The notes: generated from the sequence alone by a model not told the origin. 64,000 nt of DNA from Streptomyces sp. CA-210063 (GCF_024612015.1 NZ_CP102512.1:2108001-2172000), one strand, 5' to 3'. Counted from the first letter of the stretch, positions 31,989-41,176 are shown. Translations and numbers: made by a program.

Positions 31989-33404
31989 CTACGCGGTGGC
32001 CTGGGTCTCGGTCGGCTTCTCCTGCCGGCCGCGCAGCCACACGTACACCGGGATGCCGGCGAAGAGGAACAGGACGCCCTGGTAGACGGCCGCGTAGCCC
32101 GCGCCCGCGATCAGCCAGAAGGAGAACGCGAAGGAGAGGGCGGCGACGATCAGGTCGCGGACGAGGCCGGCCGGGCGGACGCGTTCGCGGGTGCCCCGGG
32201 CCAGCCAGTAGAGCTGGGCGGCGGCGGAGAGCAGATACGGGACGCAGCCGGTGAACGTGGTGATGAGGACCAGCACGCGGAAGGCGGTGTCCGGGTCGTC
32301 GGCGTAGTTCACGACGATGAGGAGCGTGCCGAGGACCGCCGTGGCGAGGACGCCGAACCCGGGGACGCCGCCCTTGCCGACGCGGGCGAACGGCTTCGGG
32401 AACAGCCCGTCGCGGGCGGCGGCGTACGGCATCTGGGCGCTGAGCAGCACCCAGCCGTTGAGGCAGCCGACGATGGAGGCGACCGCGACCAGCGCGATCA
32501 CCGTGCCGCCCCAGCTGCCCCCGGCCATCGAGTTGACCGCGTCGGCGAACGGCGCCCCGGACTCGACCAGTTCCTCGTGCGGGACCAGGCCGAAGACGGC
32601 GACCGTGCCGAGGATGTAGACCAGCGCGGAGGCGAGCGTGCCGAGGACGCTGGCCCGGCCCACGGTGCGCTCCGGATCCTGGACCTCGCCGGCGCTGACG
32701 GCGGCGGACTCGACGCCCAGGAAGCTGTAGAGGAGGAGCGCGGCAGCGGCGGCGATCGCGCCGGGGGTGCTCTCGCCGGAGGCGTTGAAGGGGCCGTAGT
32801 TGTCGATGTCGATGAAGAACAGTCCGATGGTGGCGACGAGCAGCAGCGGGACGAACTTCAGGACCGTGGAGACCATCTGCACGGCACCGACATAGCGGGT
32901 GCCCGCGAAGTTCGCGGCGGCCGGCAGCCACAGGGCGGCCAGGGCCACCAGCGCCAGGACGACCTTGCTGTCGCCCAGCGGTATCAGTACGTCGACATAG
33001 CCGACGACGCCGACGGCGAGCGCGGCGATGCTGACCCAGCACATCGTCCAGTACGACCAGGCCGAGAGGAAGCCCGCGAAGGGGCCGAAGGCGTCGCGCG
33101 GGTAGACGTACAGGCCGCCGGTGACCGGACTGCGCTTGGCCAGCCGGCCGAAGAGCAGGGCCAGCAGCACGGCGGCCACGGAGAGGATGACGAAGGCGAG
33201 CAGGCTGACCGTGCCGTACGGGGCGACGGCGGCGGGGAGGGTGAAGATGCCGCCGCCGATGATGTTGCCCATGACGAGGGCGGTGGCCGCGGCGAGGCCG
33301 AACTTGCGGTCCGGGGCGGCCGCGCTCGTCGCCGGGGCCGTCTCGGCTGCCGGGGCCGGGGTCGGCTCGGGCTCGGTGGCCTCGGGGGTGCTGGGGGTGG
33401 TCAT
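31989..33404 (-). CDS. Amino-acid permease, APC superfamily (APA type)
   Basis: A 471-residue membrane protein with about 12 transmembrane helices after a Pro/Glu/Ala-rich cytoplasmic N-terminus of 30 residues. The first helix contains GNIIGGGIFTLPAAVAPYG, the substrate-carboxylate loop of APC transporters (usually GSGIF). The helix-6 region ALLLYSFLGVESAAVSAGEVQDPERTVGRA is also typical. It is divergent from the homocysteine S-methyltransferase gene, a pairing known for S-methylmethionine uptake and use, so that compound is a candidate substrate. Other amino acids are equally possible. Confidence 0.82.
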   Translation of the reverse strand: MTTPSTPEATEPEPTPAPAAETAPATSAAAPDRKFGLAAATALVMGNIIGGGIFTLPAAVAPYGTVSLLAFVILSVAAVLLALLFGRLAKRSPVTGGLYVYPRDAFGPFAGFLSAWSYWTMCWVSIAALAVGVVGYVDVLIPLGDSKVVLALVALAALWLPAAANFAGTRYVGAVQMVSTVLKFVPLLLVATIGLFFIDIDNYGPFNASGESTPGAIAAAAALLLYSFLGVESAAVSAGEVQDPERTVGRASVLGTLASALVYILGTVAVFGLVPHEELVESGAPFADAVNSMAGGSWGGTVIALVAVASIVGCLNGWVLLSAQMPYAAARDGLFPKPFARVGKGGVPGFGVLATAVLGTLLIVVNYADDPDTAFRVLVLITTFTGCVPYLLSAAAQLYWLARGTRERVRPAGLVRDLIVAALSFAFSFWLIAGAGYAAVYQGVLFLFAGIPVYVWLRGRQEKPTETQATA

Positions 33405-33539
33405 GGCGGTTCCCGGGTGCTGGAGTGGGAGGGGACGGGGAAGGCGTGATCGTATCGCCGCGTTCCACATGGTGGTCAATCTGTTCATGTACTGGACACA
33501 ATCGGGGGCCGCCTCCGCGGCTCGACTACCGTCGTCGGC

Positions 33540-34493
33540 ATGACCAGCAACACGCCCGGCACGTTCCCCGGCATCCCCGGTCCCCCCGTCGGCCCCTTCG
33601 CCGCGGCCCTCGCCGCCGATGTCCTCGTCCTCGACGGCGGCATGTCCAACCAGCTGGAGTCGACCGGGCACGACCTGAGCGACGAGCTGTGGTCGGCGCG
33701 GCTGCTCGCGGAGCGGCCGGAGGCGATCACCGCGGCGCATCTCGCCTACTTCGAGGCGGGCGCGAACGTGGCGATCACCGCCAGCTACCAGGCCACCTTC
33801 GAGGGCTTCGCCAGGCGCCGGATCCGGCGTGAGCGGGCGGCCGAACTCATGTGCCTGAGTGTCGAGTTGGCCGTGGACGCGGCGATAGAGGCCAAGGCGA
33901 AGGGCATCACGCGCCCCCTGTTGGTGGCGGCCTCGGTCGGCCCGTACGGGGCCATGCTCGCGGACGGCTCCGAGTACCGGGGCCGGTACGGGCTGAGCGT
34001 GGCCGAGTTGGAACGGTTCCACCGGCCCCGCCTGGAGGCGCTGGCCGCCACCTTCCCCGACGTGCTGGCGCTGGAGACGATCCCGGACACCGACGAGGCC
34101 GAGGCACTGCTGCGGGCGATCCGCGGTCTGGACGTGCCCGCCTATCTGTCGTACACCGTCGCCGGCGACCGCACCCGTGCCGGGCAGCCGCTGGAGGAGG
34201 CCTTCGCCCTGGCCGCCGACGCCGAGGAGGTCGTCGCGGTGGGCGTGAACTGCTGCTCGCCCGACGACGTGGACGGGGCGATCGAGACGGCCGTCCGGGT
34301 CACCGGCAAGCCGGTCGTCGTGTACCCGAACAGCGGGGAGGTCTGGGACGCGTCGGCGCGGGCCTGGACCGGGCGGTCGACGTTCACCACCGAGCAGGTG
34401 GAGGGATGGCGGGCGGCCGGCGCCCGGCTGATCGGGGGGTGCTGCCGGGTGGGACCGGAGGCGATCTCGGCGATCGCGAAGACGCTGGGCTGA
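33540..34493 (+). CDS. mmuM: Homocysteine S-methyltransferase
   Basis: A 317-residue zinc methyltransferase without the extra domains of MetH. It transfers a methyl group from S-methylmethionine (or S-adenosylmethionine) to homocysteine, making methionine. Zinc ligands are the cysteines in VGVNCCSPDDV and IGGCCRVGP. VLVLDGGMSNQLESTGHDL is the typical N-terminal strand and loop, and ALETIPDTDEAEALLRAI lies in the barrel. A small palindrome CCAC-ATG-GTGG (33465-33475) lies in the promoter region shared with the divergent permease. Confidence 0.92.
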   Translation: MTSNTPGTFPGIPGPPVGPFAAALAADVLVLDGGMSNQLESTGHDLSDELWSARLLAERPEAITAAHLAYFEAGANVAITASYQATFEGFARRRIRRERAAELMCLSVELAVDAAIEAKAKGITRPLLVAASVGPYGAMLADGSEYRGRYGLSVAELERFHRPRLEALAATFPDVLALETIPDTDEAEALLRAIRGLDVPAYLSYTVAGDRTRAGQPLEEAFALAADAEEVVAVGVNCCSPDDVDGAIETAVRVTGKPVVVYPNSGEVWDASARAWTGRSTFTTEQVEGWRAAGARLIGGCCRVGPEAISAIAKTLG

Positions 34494-34540
34494 CGAACAC
34501 GGCGTTCCGACCGCTCCCCGCTGCTAGCCTCCGTTCCGGG

Positions 34541-34553
34541 GAAACCGGTTACC
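34541..34553. promoter_or_regulatory. LacI-type operator GAAACCGGTTACC
   Basis: The site contains the 8-bp palindrome AACCGGTT (34543-34550), the usual LacI half-site arrangement, 33 nt before the lacI start, so autoregulation is likely. Its reverse complement GTAACCGGTTTC is close to GTAACCGATTAC at 51313-51324. Confidence 0.5.
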
Positions 34554-34585
34554 GATGTGTGCCGACAGGCGGGGTGGGGCGGGGC

Positions 34586-35671
34586 ATGACGAGGAAGAGC
34601 GCCGACGGCGGGGGCCGCAGCACGATCCGGGACGTGGCCGCGCGGGCCGGCGTCTCGGCGGCGACGGTGTCACGGGTGCTCGGCGGGGCCTACCCGGTGA
34701 GCACGGCGACCCGCACCCAGGTGCTGCGGGCCGTCCGCGAACTGGACTACGTCGCCGACGCCCGCGCCAAGGCGATCGCCGGCGTCGGCACGCCCACCCT
34801 CGGATTCGTCCTCGACGACATCACCGGCCCCTCGTTCGCGCTGATGGCGCACGGTGTGGAGCGCGAGGCGACCCGGCTCGGCCATCTCTGCCTGGTGTGC
34901 AGCACCGACGGCGACGCCGCGCACGAGCTGGACTTCATCGAGACGATGCGGGCCCAGCGGGCCGCCGCGGTCATCCTGGTCGGCGGCGGGGCGGACACCC
35001 CCGAGTACCGGTCGCGCACCGCGCGGGTCGCCGACGCGCTGGCGGCCGCCGGGTCCCGGCTCGTGCTGTGCGGACGACCGCCGCTCGATCCCGGGGCGCC
35101 GGTCACCGTCATCGAGTACGACAACGAGGGCGGCGCGTACGCCCTGTGCGCGCATGTCCTGTCCCAGGGCCACCGGCGGATCCTCTTCCTCGGCGGCGAG
35201 CCGGAGCACACGACCGCGCAGGGGCGTGAGCGGGGGTATCTGGCCGCGCATCGCGCGCGGGGTGTCGAGGCGGACCCCGCGCTGCGGCTGGCCGGGGACT
35301 TCACGCGGGACTCCGGGTACCGGTCGATGCGGCGGGCGTTGGAGGACGGGCTCGACTTCACGGCGGTGATGGCCGCGACCGACATGGTGGCGGCGGGGGC
35401 GCTGACCGCGCTGCACGAGGCGGAGGTGTCGGTGCCGGGGGATGTGTCGTTGGTGGGGTACGACGACATTCCGTTCGCGCGGGATCTGTATCCGCCGCTG
35501 ACGACGGTGCGTGTGCCGTACGAGGAGTTGGGGCGGCTGGCTGTGCGGACGGCGTTGGAGCGGGGGCGGGGGCGGGGGCGCGATGCGCCGCCCGACGAGC
35601 ATGTGTTGTTGGGGACGCATGTGGTGGTGCGGGACTCTGTTCGGGCGGTCGGGGATTCGTCTGCCGGGTGA
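34586..35671 (+). CDS. LacI-family transcriptional regulator (1)
   Basis: A 361-residue regulator. The helix-turn-helix is STIRDVAARAGVSAATVSRVLGGAYPVSTATRTQVLRAV, followed by the hinge ARAKAIAG and a periplasmic-binding-protein-like domain with ATDMVAAGALTALHEAEVSVPGDVSLVGYDDIPFARDLYPPLTTVRVPYEELG. The ligand is presumably a sugar. It lies 92 bp behind mmuM on the same strand, but its own operator-like palindrome suggests a separate promoter. No obvious sugar operon is adjacent, so its targets may be the pectin genes on either side. Confidence 0.92.
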   Translation: MTRKSADGGGRSTIRDVAARAGVSAATVSRVLGGAYPVSTATRTQVLRAVRELDYVADARAKAIAGVGTPTLGFVLDDITGPSFALMAHGVEREATRLGHLCLVCSTDGDAAHELDFIETMRAQRAAAVILVGGGADTPEYRSRTARVADALAAAGSRLVLCGRPPLDPGAPVTVIEYDNEGGAYALCAHVLSQGHRRILFLGGEPEHTTAQGRERGYLAAHRARGVEADPALRLAGDFTRDSGYRSMRRALEDGLDFTAVMAATDMVAAGALTALHEAEVSVPGDVSLVGYDDIPFARDLYPPLTTVRVPYEELGRLAVRTALERGRGRGRDAPPDEHVLLGTHVVVRDSVRAVGDSSAG

Positions 35672-35705
35672 GGTCGTTTGCCGGGTTCGGGTTGTTTGTG
35701 GTTGG

Positions 35706-35727
35706 TCGCGCAGTTCCCCGCGCCCCT
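35706..35727 (+). repeat. Single copy of the 22-nt interspersed repeat arm
   Basis: It is identical to the arm at 23845-23866 (core GCGCAGTTCCCCGCGCCCCT), here without an inverted partner nearby. The surrounding 35672-35877 gap holds no gene. Confidence 0.7.
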
Positions 35728-35774
35728 TAAACTGCCGGGGCTTGAGAGCTCGGTGTCTATAACCGGCCCGCGAG

Positions 35775-35800
35775 GCCGCCCCGCAGACGAACGGGGCGGC
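35775..35800. terminator. Hairpin between convergent lacI and ABC exporter genes
   Basis: GCCGCCCCG (35775-35783) pairs perfectly with CGGGGCGGC (35792-35800) around an 8-nt loop, about 100 nt after the lacI stop and 78 nt after the exporter gene's stop codon on the other strand. Confidence 0.6.
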
Positions 35801-35877
35801 GTGCGCCGACGTGGTGTCGGAGTACGCCGCCCTGGGGTGGGACGGGTTGCGGGAGGTGGCCCGCGCTGTCATGGCGG

Positions 35878-36690
35878 TTACTTCGGGTCGCTGTTGAACT
35901 TCGAGGCCGACCAGAAGTAGCCGAGGACCGCGAGGCCCAGGCACCAGGCGACGGCGAGCCATCCGTTGTGGCCGATCTCGGTGCCGAGCAGGAGCCCGCG
36001 CAGGGTCTCGATGGCCGGGGTGAAGGGCTGGTACTCGGCGATGGGCTGGAACCAGCCCGGCATCGCGTCGACCGGGACGAAGGCGCTGGAGATGAGCGGG
36101 AGGAAGATCAGCGGCATCGCGTTGTTGCTGGCGGCCTCGGCGTTCGGGCTGACCAGGCCCATACCGACCGCGATCCAGGTGAGCGCCAGGGCGAAGAGCA
36201 CGAGCAGCCCGAACGCCGCCAGCCACTCCAGGGCCGTGGCGTCCGTGGACCGGAAGCCGATGGCCACGCCGACGGCGCCCACGAGGACCACGCTGGCTAC
36301 CGACTGCAGCACGCTGCCGATGACATGTCCGATGAGCACCGAGCCGCGGTGGATGGCCATGGTGCGGAAGCGGGCGATGATGCCCTCGGTCATGTCGTTG
36401 GAGACGGACACCGCGGTGCCGATCGTGGTGCTGCCGATGGTCATCAGCAGCAGGCCCGGCACGAGGTAGGCGATGTAGGCGGAGCGGTCTCCGCCGCCGA
36501 TGCCCGCGCTCATGGTGTCGCCGAAGATGTAGACGAAGAGCAGCAACAGCATGATCGGCGTGAGGAGCAGGTTCAGGGTGAGGGACGGATAGCGCCTGGC
36601 GTGCAGGAGGTTGCGGCGCAGCATCGTGACCGAGTCGCGCACGGCGAGGGAGAGCCGGGTCGGGCGGGCGGAAGCCAGGGGTGCGCTCAT
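35878..36690 (-). CDS. ABC-2 type exporter permease (DrrB-like)
   Basis: A 270-residue membrane protein with about six transmembrane helices. It has the ABC-2 pattern: AVRDSVTMLRRNLLHARRYPSLTLNLLLTPIMLLLLFVYIFG at the start, AYLVPGLLLMTIGSTTIGTAVSVSNDMTEGIIARFRTMAI in the middle, and SSAFVPVDAMPGWFQPIAEYQPFTPAIETLRGLLLG near the end. It overlaps the upstream ATPase gene by 4 nt. Relatives export hydrophobic drugs such as daunorubicin. The substrate is unknown. Confidence 0.92.
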   Translation of the reverse strand: MSAPLASARPTRLSLAVRDSVTMLRRNLLHARRYPSLTLNLLLTPIMLLLLFVYIFGDTMSAGIGGGDRSAYIAYLVPGLLLMTIGSTTIGTAVSVSNDMTEGIIARFRTMAIHRGSVLIGHVIGSVLQSVASVVLVGAVGVAIGFRSTDATALEWLAAFGLLVLFALALTWIAVGMGLVSPNAEAASNNAMPLIFLPLISSAFVPVDAMPGWFQPIAEYQPFTPAIETLRGLLLGTEIGHNGWLAVAWCLGLAVLGYFWSASKFNSDPK

Positions 36691-37646
36691 CGGACAGTCT
36701 CCTTGGGCTGGGTGGTCACGTTGGTGCCCGTCAGGGCGAAGAACACGTCGTCGAGGTCGGGCGTGTGCACGGTCAGTTCGTCGGCCTCGATGCCGGCCGC
36801 GTCCAACCGGTCGAGGACGGAGCGCAGTTCGCGCTGGCTGCCGTCGCTGGGGATCTGCAGGGCCAGCGCCTCGTCGTCCCGGGTGACCTCGCCCAGCGCG
36901 AAGGCGGCGCTCCGGTACGCGGACGGGTCGGTGAAACGGAGGCGGACGTGGCCGCCCGGGATCAGCCGCTTGAGTTCCTCCGCGGTGCCCTCGGCGGCGA
37001 TCTTGCCGTCGTTCAGCACGGCGATACGGTCGGCCAGCTCGTCGGCCTCCTCCAGGTACTGGGTGGTGAGGAAGACGGTGACGCCTCCCGTGACGAGTTC
37101 ACGGATGATCTGCCACATGTTGTGCCGGGAGCGCGGGTCGAGGCCAGTGGTCGGCTCGTCGAGGAAGATGATCCGCGGATCGCCGACCAGGGTCATGGCG
37201 ATGTCGAGGCGCCGCTTCATGCCGCCGGAGTAGGTGGAGGCGGGCTTCTTCGCGGCCTCGACCAGGTCGAAGCGCTCAAGGAGCTCGGCGGTGACCCGTT
37301 GTCCCTCGCGCTTGGACAGGTGGTGCAGGTCCGCCATCAGGAGCATGTTCTCCTCGCCGGTGATCAGACCGTCGACGGCGGAGAACTGCCCCGTGACGCC
37401 GATCGCGGCGCGGACCGCCTGCGGGGCGGCGGCGAGGTCGTGGCCGCCGACCCGGATCCCGCCGGACGCGGGGTCCGGGGAGATGAGGGTGGAGAGGATC
37501 TTGACGGCGGTGGTCTTGCCGGCGCCGTTCGGGCCGAGCAGGGAGAAGATCGTTCCTTCGGGGACGGCCAGGTCGATGCCGTCGAGCACGACCTTGTCAC
37601 CGTAGGACTTGCGCAACCCGTTCGCCGCAATGGCCGGGTTCGTCAT
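36687..37646 (-). CDS. ABC exporter ATP-binding protein (DrrA-like)
   Basis: A 319-residue ATPase with Walker A GPNGAGKTT, Q-loop GVTGQFSAVD, signature STYSGGMKRRLDIAMTL, Walker B RIIFLDEPTTGLDPRSR and H-loop-region TTQYLEEADELAD. The C-terminal 90 residues form the DrrA-type accessory domain ending in TPDLDDVFFALTG. It pairs with the overlapping permease gene and is preceded by a DUF4097 gene on the same strand, 58 bp upstream. A MarR/GbsR-type regulator is divergent from this group. Confidence 0.94.
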   Translation of the reverse strand: MTNPAIAANGLRKSYGDKVVLDGIDLAVPEGTIFSLLGPNGAGKTTAVKILSTLISPDPASGGIRVGGHDLAAAPQAVRAAIGVTGQFSAVDGLITGEENMLLMADLHHLSKREGQRVTAELLERFDLVEAAKKPASTYSGGMKRRLDIAMTLVGDPRIIFLDEPTTGLDPRSRHNMWQIIRELVTGGVTVFLTTQYLEEADELADRIAVLNDGKIAAEGTAEELKRLIPGGHVRLRFTDPSAYRSAAFALGEVTRDDEALALQIPSDGSQRELRSVLDRLDAAGIEADELTVHTPDLDDVFFALTGTNVTTQPKETVR

Positions 37647-37704
37647 GAGGGTGCTCCTTCGTGGCTACTGGGGGTGCTGTGCGGGACTTTCACAACCCCC
37701 TGGG

Positions 37705-38379
37705 TCAGAGGCTGCGGGCGGTGATGTCGCCGTAGGCGGTGGTCGCGTGGATGTCGAGCTGGGCGGCGGTGCCTTCGGTGTTCACAAGGGCGTTGTGGAT
37801 CCGGCCGTAGGAGGTGCCGGCGTCCAGGGAGGCGGAGACTCCGCGGGCGGCGCCGACCGAGATCTCGCCCTTCTCGGTGCGCAGGGTGACCGTGCCGCGC
37901 ACCGCCTCGGTGATGCGGATGTCGCCCTGCTGGGTGCTGATCTCCGCGGGTCCGCCCAGGCGGCCGACCGAGACGTCCCCGGCCAGGACGGCCAGGCGGG
38001 CGCCTGCGGTCTCGTCGAGCTTGACCGGGCCGAGGGCACCGTCGATGGCTACGTCGCCGAGCCGGCCGACCCCCCGGAACTCGACGCCGGCCGACTTCGC
38101 CTCGACACGGGAGCCGGCGGGCAGCTGGACGGTCACCTCGACCGAGCCGGCCGGGCCCAGGATCCGGTTCTTCGTCGCCGCCGTGGCCGTGATCCGCAGG
38201 GTGCCGTCGGCGTATTCGACCGTGGTCTGCTCGGCCAGCTTCACATCCCGACCGCTGGAGGGGTCCGCGGGCCGGACGTCGACCGCGGTGTCGGACCGGT
38301 CGGCGGCGATGACCTGCACCCGGCCGGACTGGATGTCGAGGACGGCGGCGATCGGGGCGGGGGTGGTGAACTTCTGCAT
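37705..38379 (-). CDS. DUF4097 beta-helix-like protein
   Basis: A 224-residue protein with no signal peptide, composed of regular short beta repeats (DVAIDGALGPVKLDETAGARLAVLAGDVSVGRLGGPAEISTQQGDIRITEAVRGTVTLRTEKGEISVG), the pattern of DUF4097/DUF4098. I prefer the second of two adjacent ATGs (38379), since AGGAG then lies 6 nt away; the first is at 38382. It probably heads the operon with the DrrAB-type exporter. This association is common in actinomycetes, but its role is unknown. Confidence 0.85.
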   Translation of the reverse strand: MQKFTTPAPIAAVLDIQSGRVQVIAADRSDTAVDVRPADPSSGRDVKLAEQTTVEYADGTLRITATAATKNRILGPAGSVEVTVQLPAGSRVEAKSAGVEFRGVGRLGDVAIDGALGPVKLDETAGARLAVLAGDVSVGRLGGPAEISTQQGDIRITEAVRGTVTLRTEKGEISVGAARGVSASLDAGTSYGRIHNALVNTEGTAAQLDIHATTAYGDITARSL

Positions 38380-38423
38380 CATGCTCTCCTGTGGCTCGTC
38401 GTTTCCAACAAGGGAAAAGCTAC

Positions 38424-38547
38424 GTTGCATTCAGAGATCCAGCAATCACCTCGTTGCGCAGAATCTGCATCAGTGCAGGTAGACAGCAGAAAATCGTTGC
38501 AACAGCTCTGTCGAGAATGCAACAGTGGTCGCTCTGTTCGTTGCAAT
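38424..38547. promoter_or_regulatory. Cluster of GTTGCA/TGCAAC sites in a divergent promoter
   Basis: GTTGCA occurs at 38424-38429, GTTGCAAC (a palindrome) at 38496-38503, TGCAAC at 38518-38523 and GTTGCAA at 38540-38546, with a near match GTTGCG at 38453. The region has clearly more A+T than its neighbours. It lies between the DUF4097-exporter operon and the IS30-HTH/MarR regulator, so it is a good candidate for that regulator's operator array. Confidence 0.55.
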
Positions 38548-38605
38548 GATCTGAGAGTGAACGCTATACTCGCCGCACCAGGAAGCACGCACGAAGGAGG
38601 CCGCG

Positions 38606-39346
38606 ATGCCGGGAGGCAGGCTCACCCAGCAGGAACGTCAGCAGATCGCGCTGGGGCTGGCCGACGGCCTCGCCTACGCCGAGATCGCCAGGCGCCTCGA
38701 CCGCCCGACCTCGACCATCACGCGCGAGGTCATGCGCAACGGCGGCCCCACCACCTACCGCGCCGACCTCGCCCACCGCTCCACCGAACGCCGCACCCAC
38801 CGGCGCAGGCAGGCCGCGCCCCGGGGACCGGAGACATCCGAGCAGGCCTACGGACGCGACGCCGAGGCCGTGCGCGAGTACGAGGAGACCTTCACCACCG
38901 TCATGATGGCTTCGGGCATGCCCACGATGATGGCCCGGGTGATGGCCTGCCTCACCCTCACCGACACCGGCAGCCTCACCGCGTCCGAACTCGCCCAGCG
39001 CCTCCAGGTCAGCCCGGCGTCCATCTCCAAAGCGATCGCGTTCCTCGAGAGCCAGGGCATGGTGCGCCGGGAACAGGGCGAACGCCGCCGCGAGCGCTAC
39101 GTCGTCGACGACGACGTCTGGTACCAGACGATGATGGCCAGCGCCCGCTCCCTCGCCCAGCTCGTGGAGACCGCACGGCAAGGCGTCCACGTCCTCGTCC
39201 CGGGCACCCCGGCCGCCGCACGCCTGGAGAACATCGCCCGCTTCCTCGACTTCGTCAGCGAGAGCACCGCCCGCGCCGCGGAACAGGCCCGCGAGATCCT
39301 CCGCACGACACCCGAGACGACCTCGACCTCGGACGGCACCCCCTAG
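38606..39346 (+). CDS. Regulator fusing an IS30-type helix-turn-helix to a MarR/GbsR domain
   Basis: A 246-residue protein. Residues 5-50 (RLTQQERQQIALGLADGLAYAEIARRLDRPTSTITREVMRNGG) form the helix-turn-helix found at the start of IS30 transposases. Residues 85-225 form a GbsR/MarR winged helix (LTASELAQRLQVSPASISKAIAFLESQGMVRREQGERRRERYVVDDD). GAAGGAGG lies just before the ATG at 38606. Two DNA-binding modules in one chain could read a composite operator. It is divergent from the DUF4097-DrrAB operon and probably represses it. Confidence 0.88.
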   Translation: MPGGRLTQQERQQIALGLADGLAYAEIARRLDRPTSTITREVMRNGGPTTYRADLAHRSTERRTHRRRQAAPRGPETSEQAYGRDAEAVREYEETFTTVMMASGMPTMMARVMACLTLTDTGSLTASELAQRLQVSPASISKAIAFLESQGMVRREQGERRRERYVVDDDVWYQTMMASARSLAQLVETARQGVHVLVPGTPAAARLENIARFLDFVSESTARAAEQAREILRTTPETTSTSDGTP

Positions 39347-39464
39347 CCACGCTCGGATCGCGGACAGACAGCCGCTTCGACGGTCACAGCCGGCGGTGCC
39401 CACGCCGGAAGCTTCCCCCGGTCACTCGGGGGTGCCGGCCCGCGGTGGCGGAGAGACGCGCCCT

Positions 39465-41057
39465 CTACGGAGTTCGGCGGAAGCGGCGAAGAGCCGGCAG
39501 TGGACCTCCGCCGGAGGTGATGAAGGTGCCGGAACCCTGGGCTCTCCGGGGTCGCCTCGCGTCCGCGTCCCAGAGGGCCAGTTCGGTGTCGTAGGGGCCG
39601 AAGGCGATCCGCTCGTCGTCCGGGGTGTCGAACACGTCGAACACACCGACCGGGTGGGTGGGGTCCCAGGCGGGCCAGCCGGGGGTGCCGTCCGTCGCGA
39701 AGCGGACCCAGGCGGCGTGCATGGCGGTGGCGAGGTCGCGTGGGGCGTGCTCGCCGGCGAGCTTGGCGGAGGCGGGGGCGCCGCCGGTGTCGAAGACGAA
39801 GCCGAGTTCGAGGGCGTGGCAGGAGCCGAGGCCGGGCAGGCCGGAGGGCCAGGCGAACTCGTAGACGAACGACCGGGCTTCGCCGAGGCGGGCGTCCGCC
39901 ACACGGTGCAGGGGGACGCGCAGGAGGTGGTCGGTGACGAGTTGGCCGACCAGGTCGGCGGTGCCCTTGTCGGGATGGAGGTCGCGGTAGGCGCGGGGGA
40001 GTTCGGGGCCGCAGCGGCAGCGGGCGCGGGCGCCGGCCAGGGCGACCGTGCCGAGGCGGTCGACGCGCTCCTGGAGGCCCCCGGGGACCAGCCAGAGGCG
40101 GTGTTCGTCGCGGGTCCAGCCCATGAGGAGGTCGACGCCCGGGGCCGCGCCGTGCTCGGTCAGGGCCTCCAGGGGGTCGGTGGGCACCAGGTCGTCGTCG
40201 ACGACGATGCCGAAGGCGGGGCCGCCCAGCACCGGGCTGCTGAGGCGGCCGACCTCGGCCTGCACCTCGGCGAGTGTGGAGCGGTCCACGGCGGCGAAGG
40301 CCGCGGCGGTCGCCGGGACCTTGAGGCGGGCGGCCATACGGCGGACCACGCGCCGCACTTTGTCCCGGTCCAAGGCCTCGGGCGACCCGCTCTGGAGAAC
40401 GGCCCTGCGGAACAGTCCCCGCGCACGAGGGGCGGCCAGCAGCGCGCCGACACTGATGGCGCCCGCGGACTGCCCGAAGACGGTCACCCGGTCCGGGTCA
40501 CCGCCGAACCCGGCGATGGAGTCCCGCACCCACTCCAGCGCGGCCAGTTGGTCGCGCAGTCCGAGGTTGGCCGGGGCGTCCGGGAAGAGGCCGTAACCCT
40601 CCACACCCAGGCGGTAGTTGAGGGACACCAGCACCACGCCGTCACGGGCGAAGGCGGCGCCGTCATAGACCGGGACCGCCGACGAGCCCCGGGTGAGGGC
40701 CCCGCCGTGGATCCAGACCAGCACCGGCAGCCGGGCCCCGCGGCCCGGCTCCGGCGTCCACACATTGAGGTTGAGGCAGTCGTCCCCCGGGACGACGGGG
40801 TCCGACAGACAGCGGGCGAACGCCTCCGAGTACGGCGGTTTCGGAGGCGTCGGCCCGAAGGCCACGGCTTCACGCACACCCGCCCAGGGCTCGGGCGGGA
40901 CGGGCGGCCGGAACCGGCGGGGGCCGAAGGGCGGGGCCACGTACGGGATGCCGCGGAAGACCGCGATCCCGTCCTCGTAGCCGCCCCCGTACTCGTATGT
41001 GCCGCGTACGTCCCCATACGGCGTGTCGGCCACGGGGTTCTGCCGGTCTGCTGTCAT
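39465..41057 (-). CDS. Type-B carboxylesterase
   Basis: A 530-residue alpha/beta hydrolase without a signal peptide. The nucleophile serine is in VTVFGQSAGAISVG, the oxyanion hole in VLVWIHGGALTRGSS, and the family signature EDCL-like segment reads GDDCLNLNVWTPE. The acid and histidine lie in TRDEHRLW and LGSCHALELGFVF. GAGGAG precedes the chosen ATG at 41057. It is the last gene of a seven-gene leftward run, 119 bp after an alginate-lyase-superfamily gene, so it may remove acetyl, methyl or feruloyl esters from imported pectic oligosaccharides. The substrate is inference. Confidence 0.88.
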   Translation of the reverse strand: MTADRQNPVADTPYGDVRGTYEYGGGYEDGIAVFRGIPYVAPPFGPRRFRPPVPPEPWAGVREAVAFGPTPPKPPYSEAFARCLSDPVVPGDDCLNLNVWTPEPGRGARLPVLVWIHGGALTRGSSAVPVYDGAAFARDGVVLVSLNYRLGVEGYGLFPDAPANLGLRDQLAALEWVRDSIAGFGGDPDRVTVFGQSAGAISVGALLAAPRARGLFRRAVLQSGSPEALDRDKVRRVVRRMAARLKVPATAAAFAAVDRSTLAEVQAEVGRLSSPVLGGPAFGIVVDDDLVPTDPLEALTEHGAAPGVDLLMGWTRDEHRLWLVPGGLQERVDRLGTVALAGARARCRCGPELPRAYRDLHPDKGTADLVGQLVTDHLLRVPLHRVADARLGEARSFVYEFAWPSGLPGLGSCHALELGFVFDTGGAPASAKLAGEHAPRDLATAMHAAWVRFATDGTPGWPAWDPTHPVGVFDVFDTPDDERIAFGPYDTELALWDADARRPRRAQGSGTFITSGGGPLPALRRFRRTP

Positions 41058-41176
41058 CGCGCACCAGCTCCTCACGGCCGCCCGCTCGTGAACCGTCGTT
41101 CACCTCAGAGCACCACATCCCTCCGGGGTATTCCGGTCGTGCCGGGTCTTCGAGGGCCGTTCGGTGGACGAGGCGG

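Noticed and set aside
31983..33449. A 488-codon open frame on the plus strand
   Set aside because: It is antisense to the amino-acid permease with its transmembrane pattern; the translation is a run of Glu, Gly, Asp and Arg without structure.
35878..37646. Treating the DrrAB-type exporter as part of an antibiotic biosynthesis cluster
   Set aside because: No biosynthetic genes (polyketide synthase, peptide synthetase, glycosyltransferase) lie nearby; only a DUF4097 gene and a regulator accompany it.
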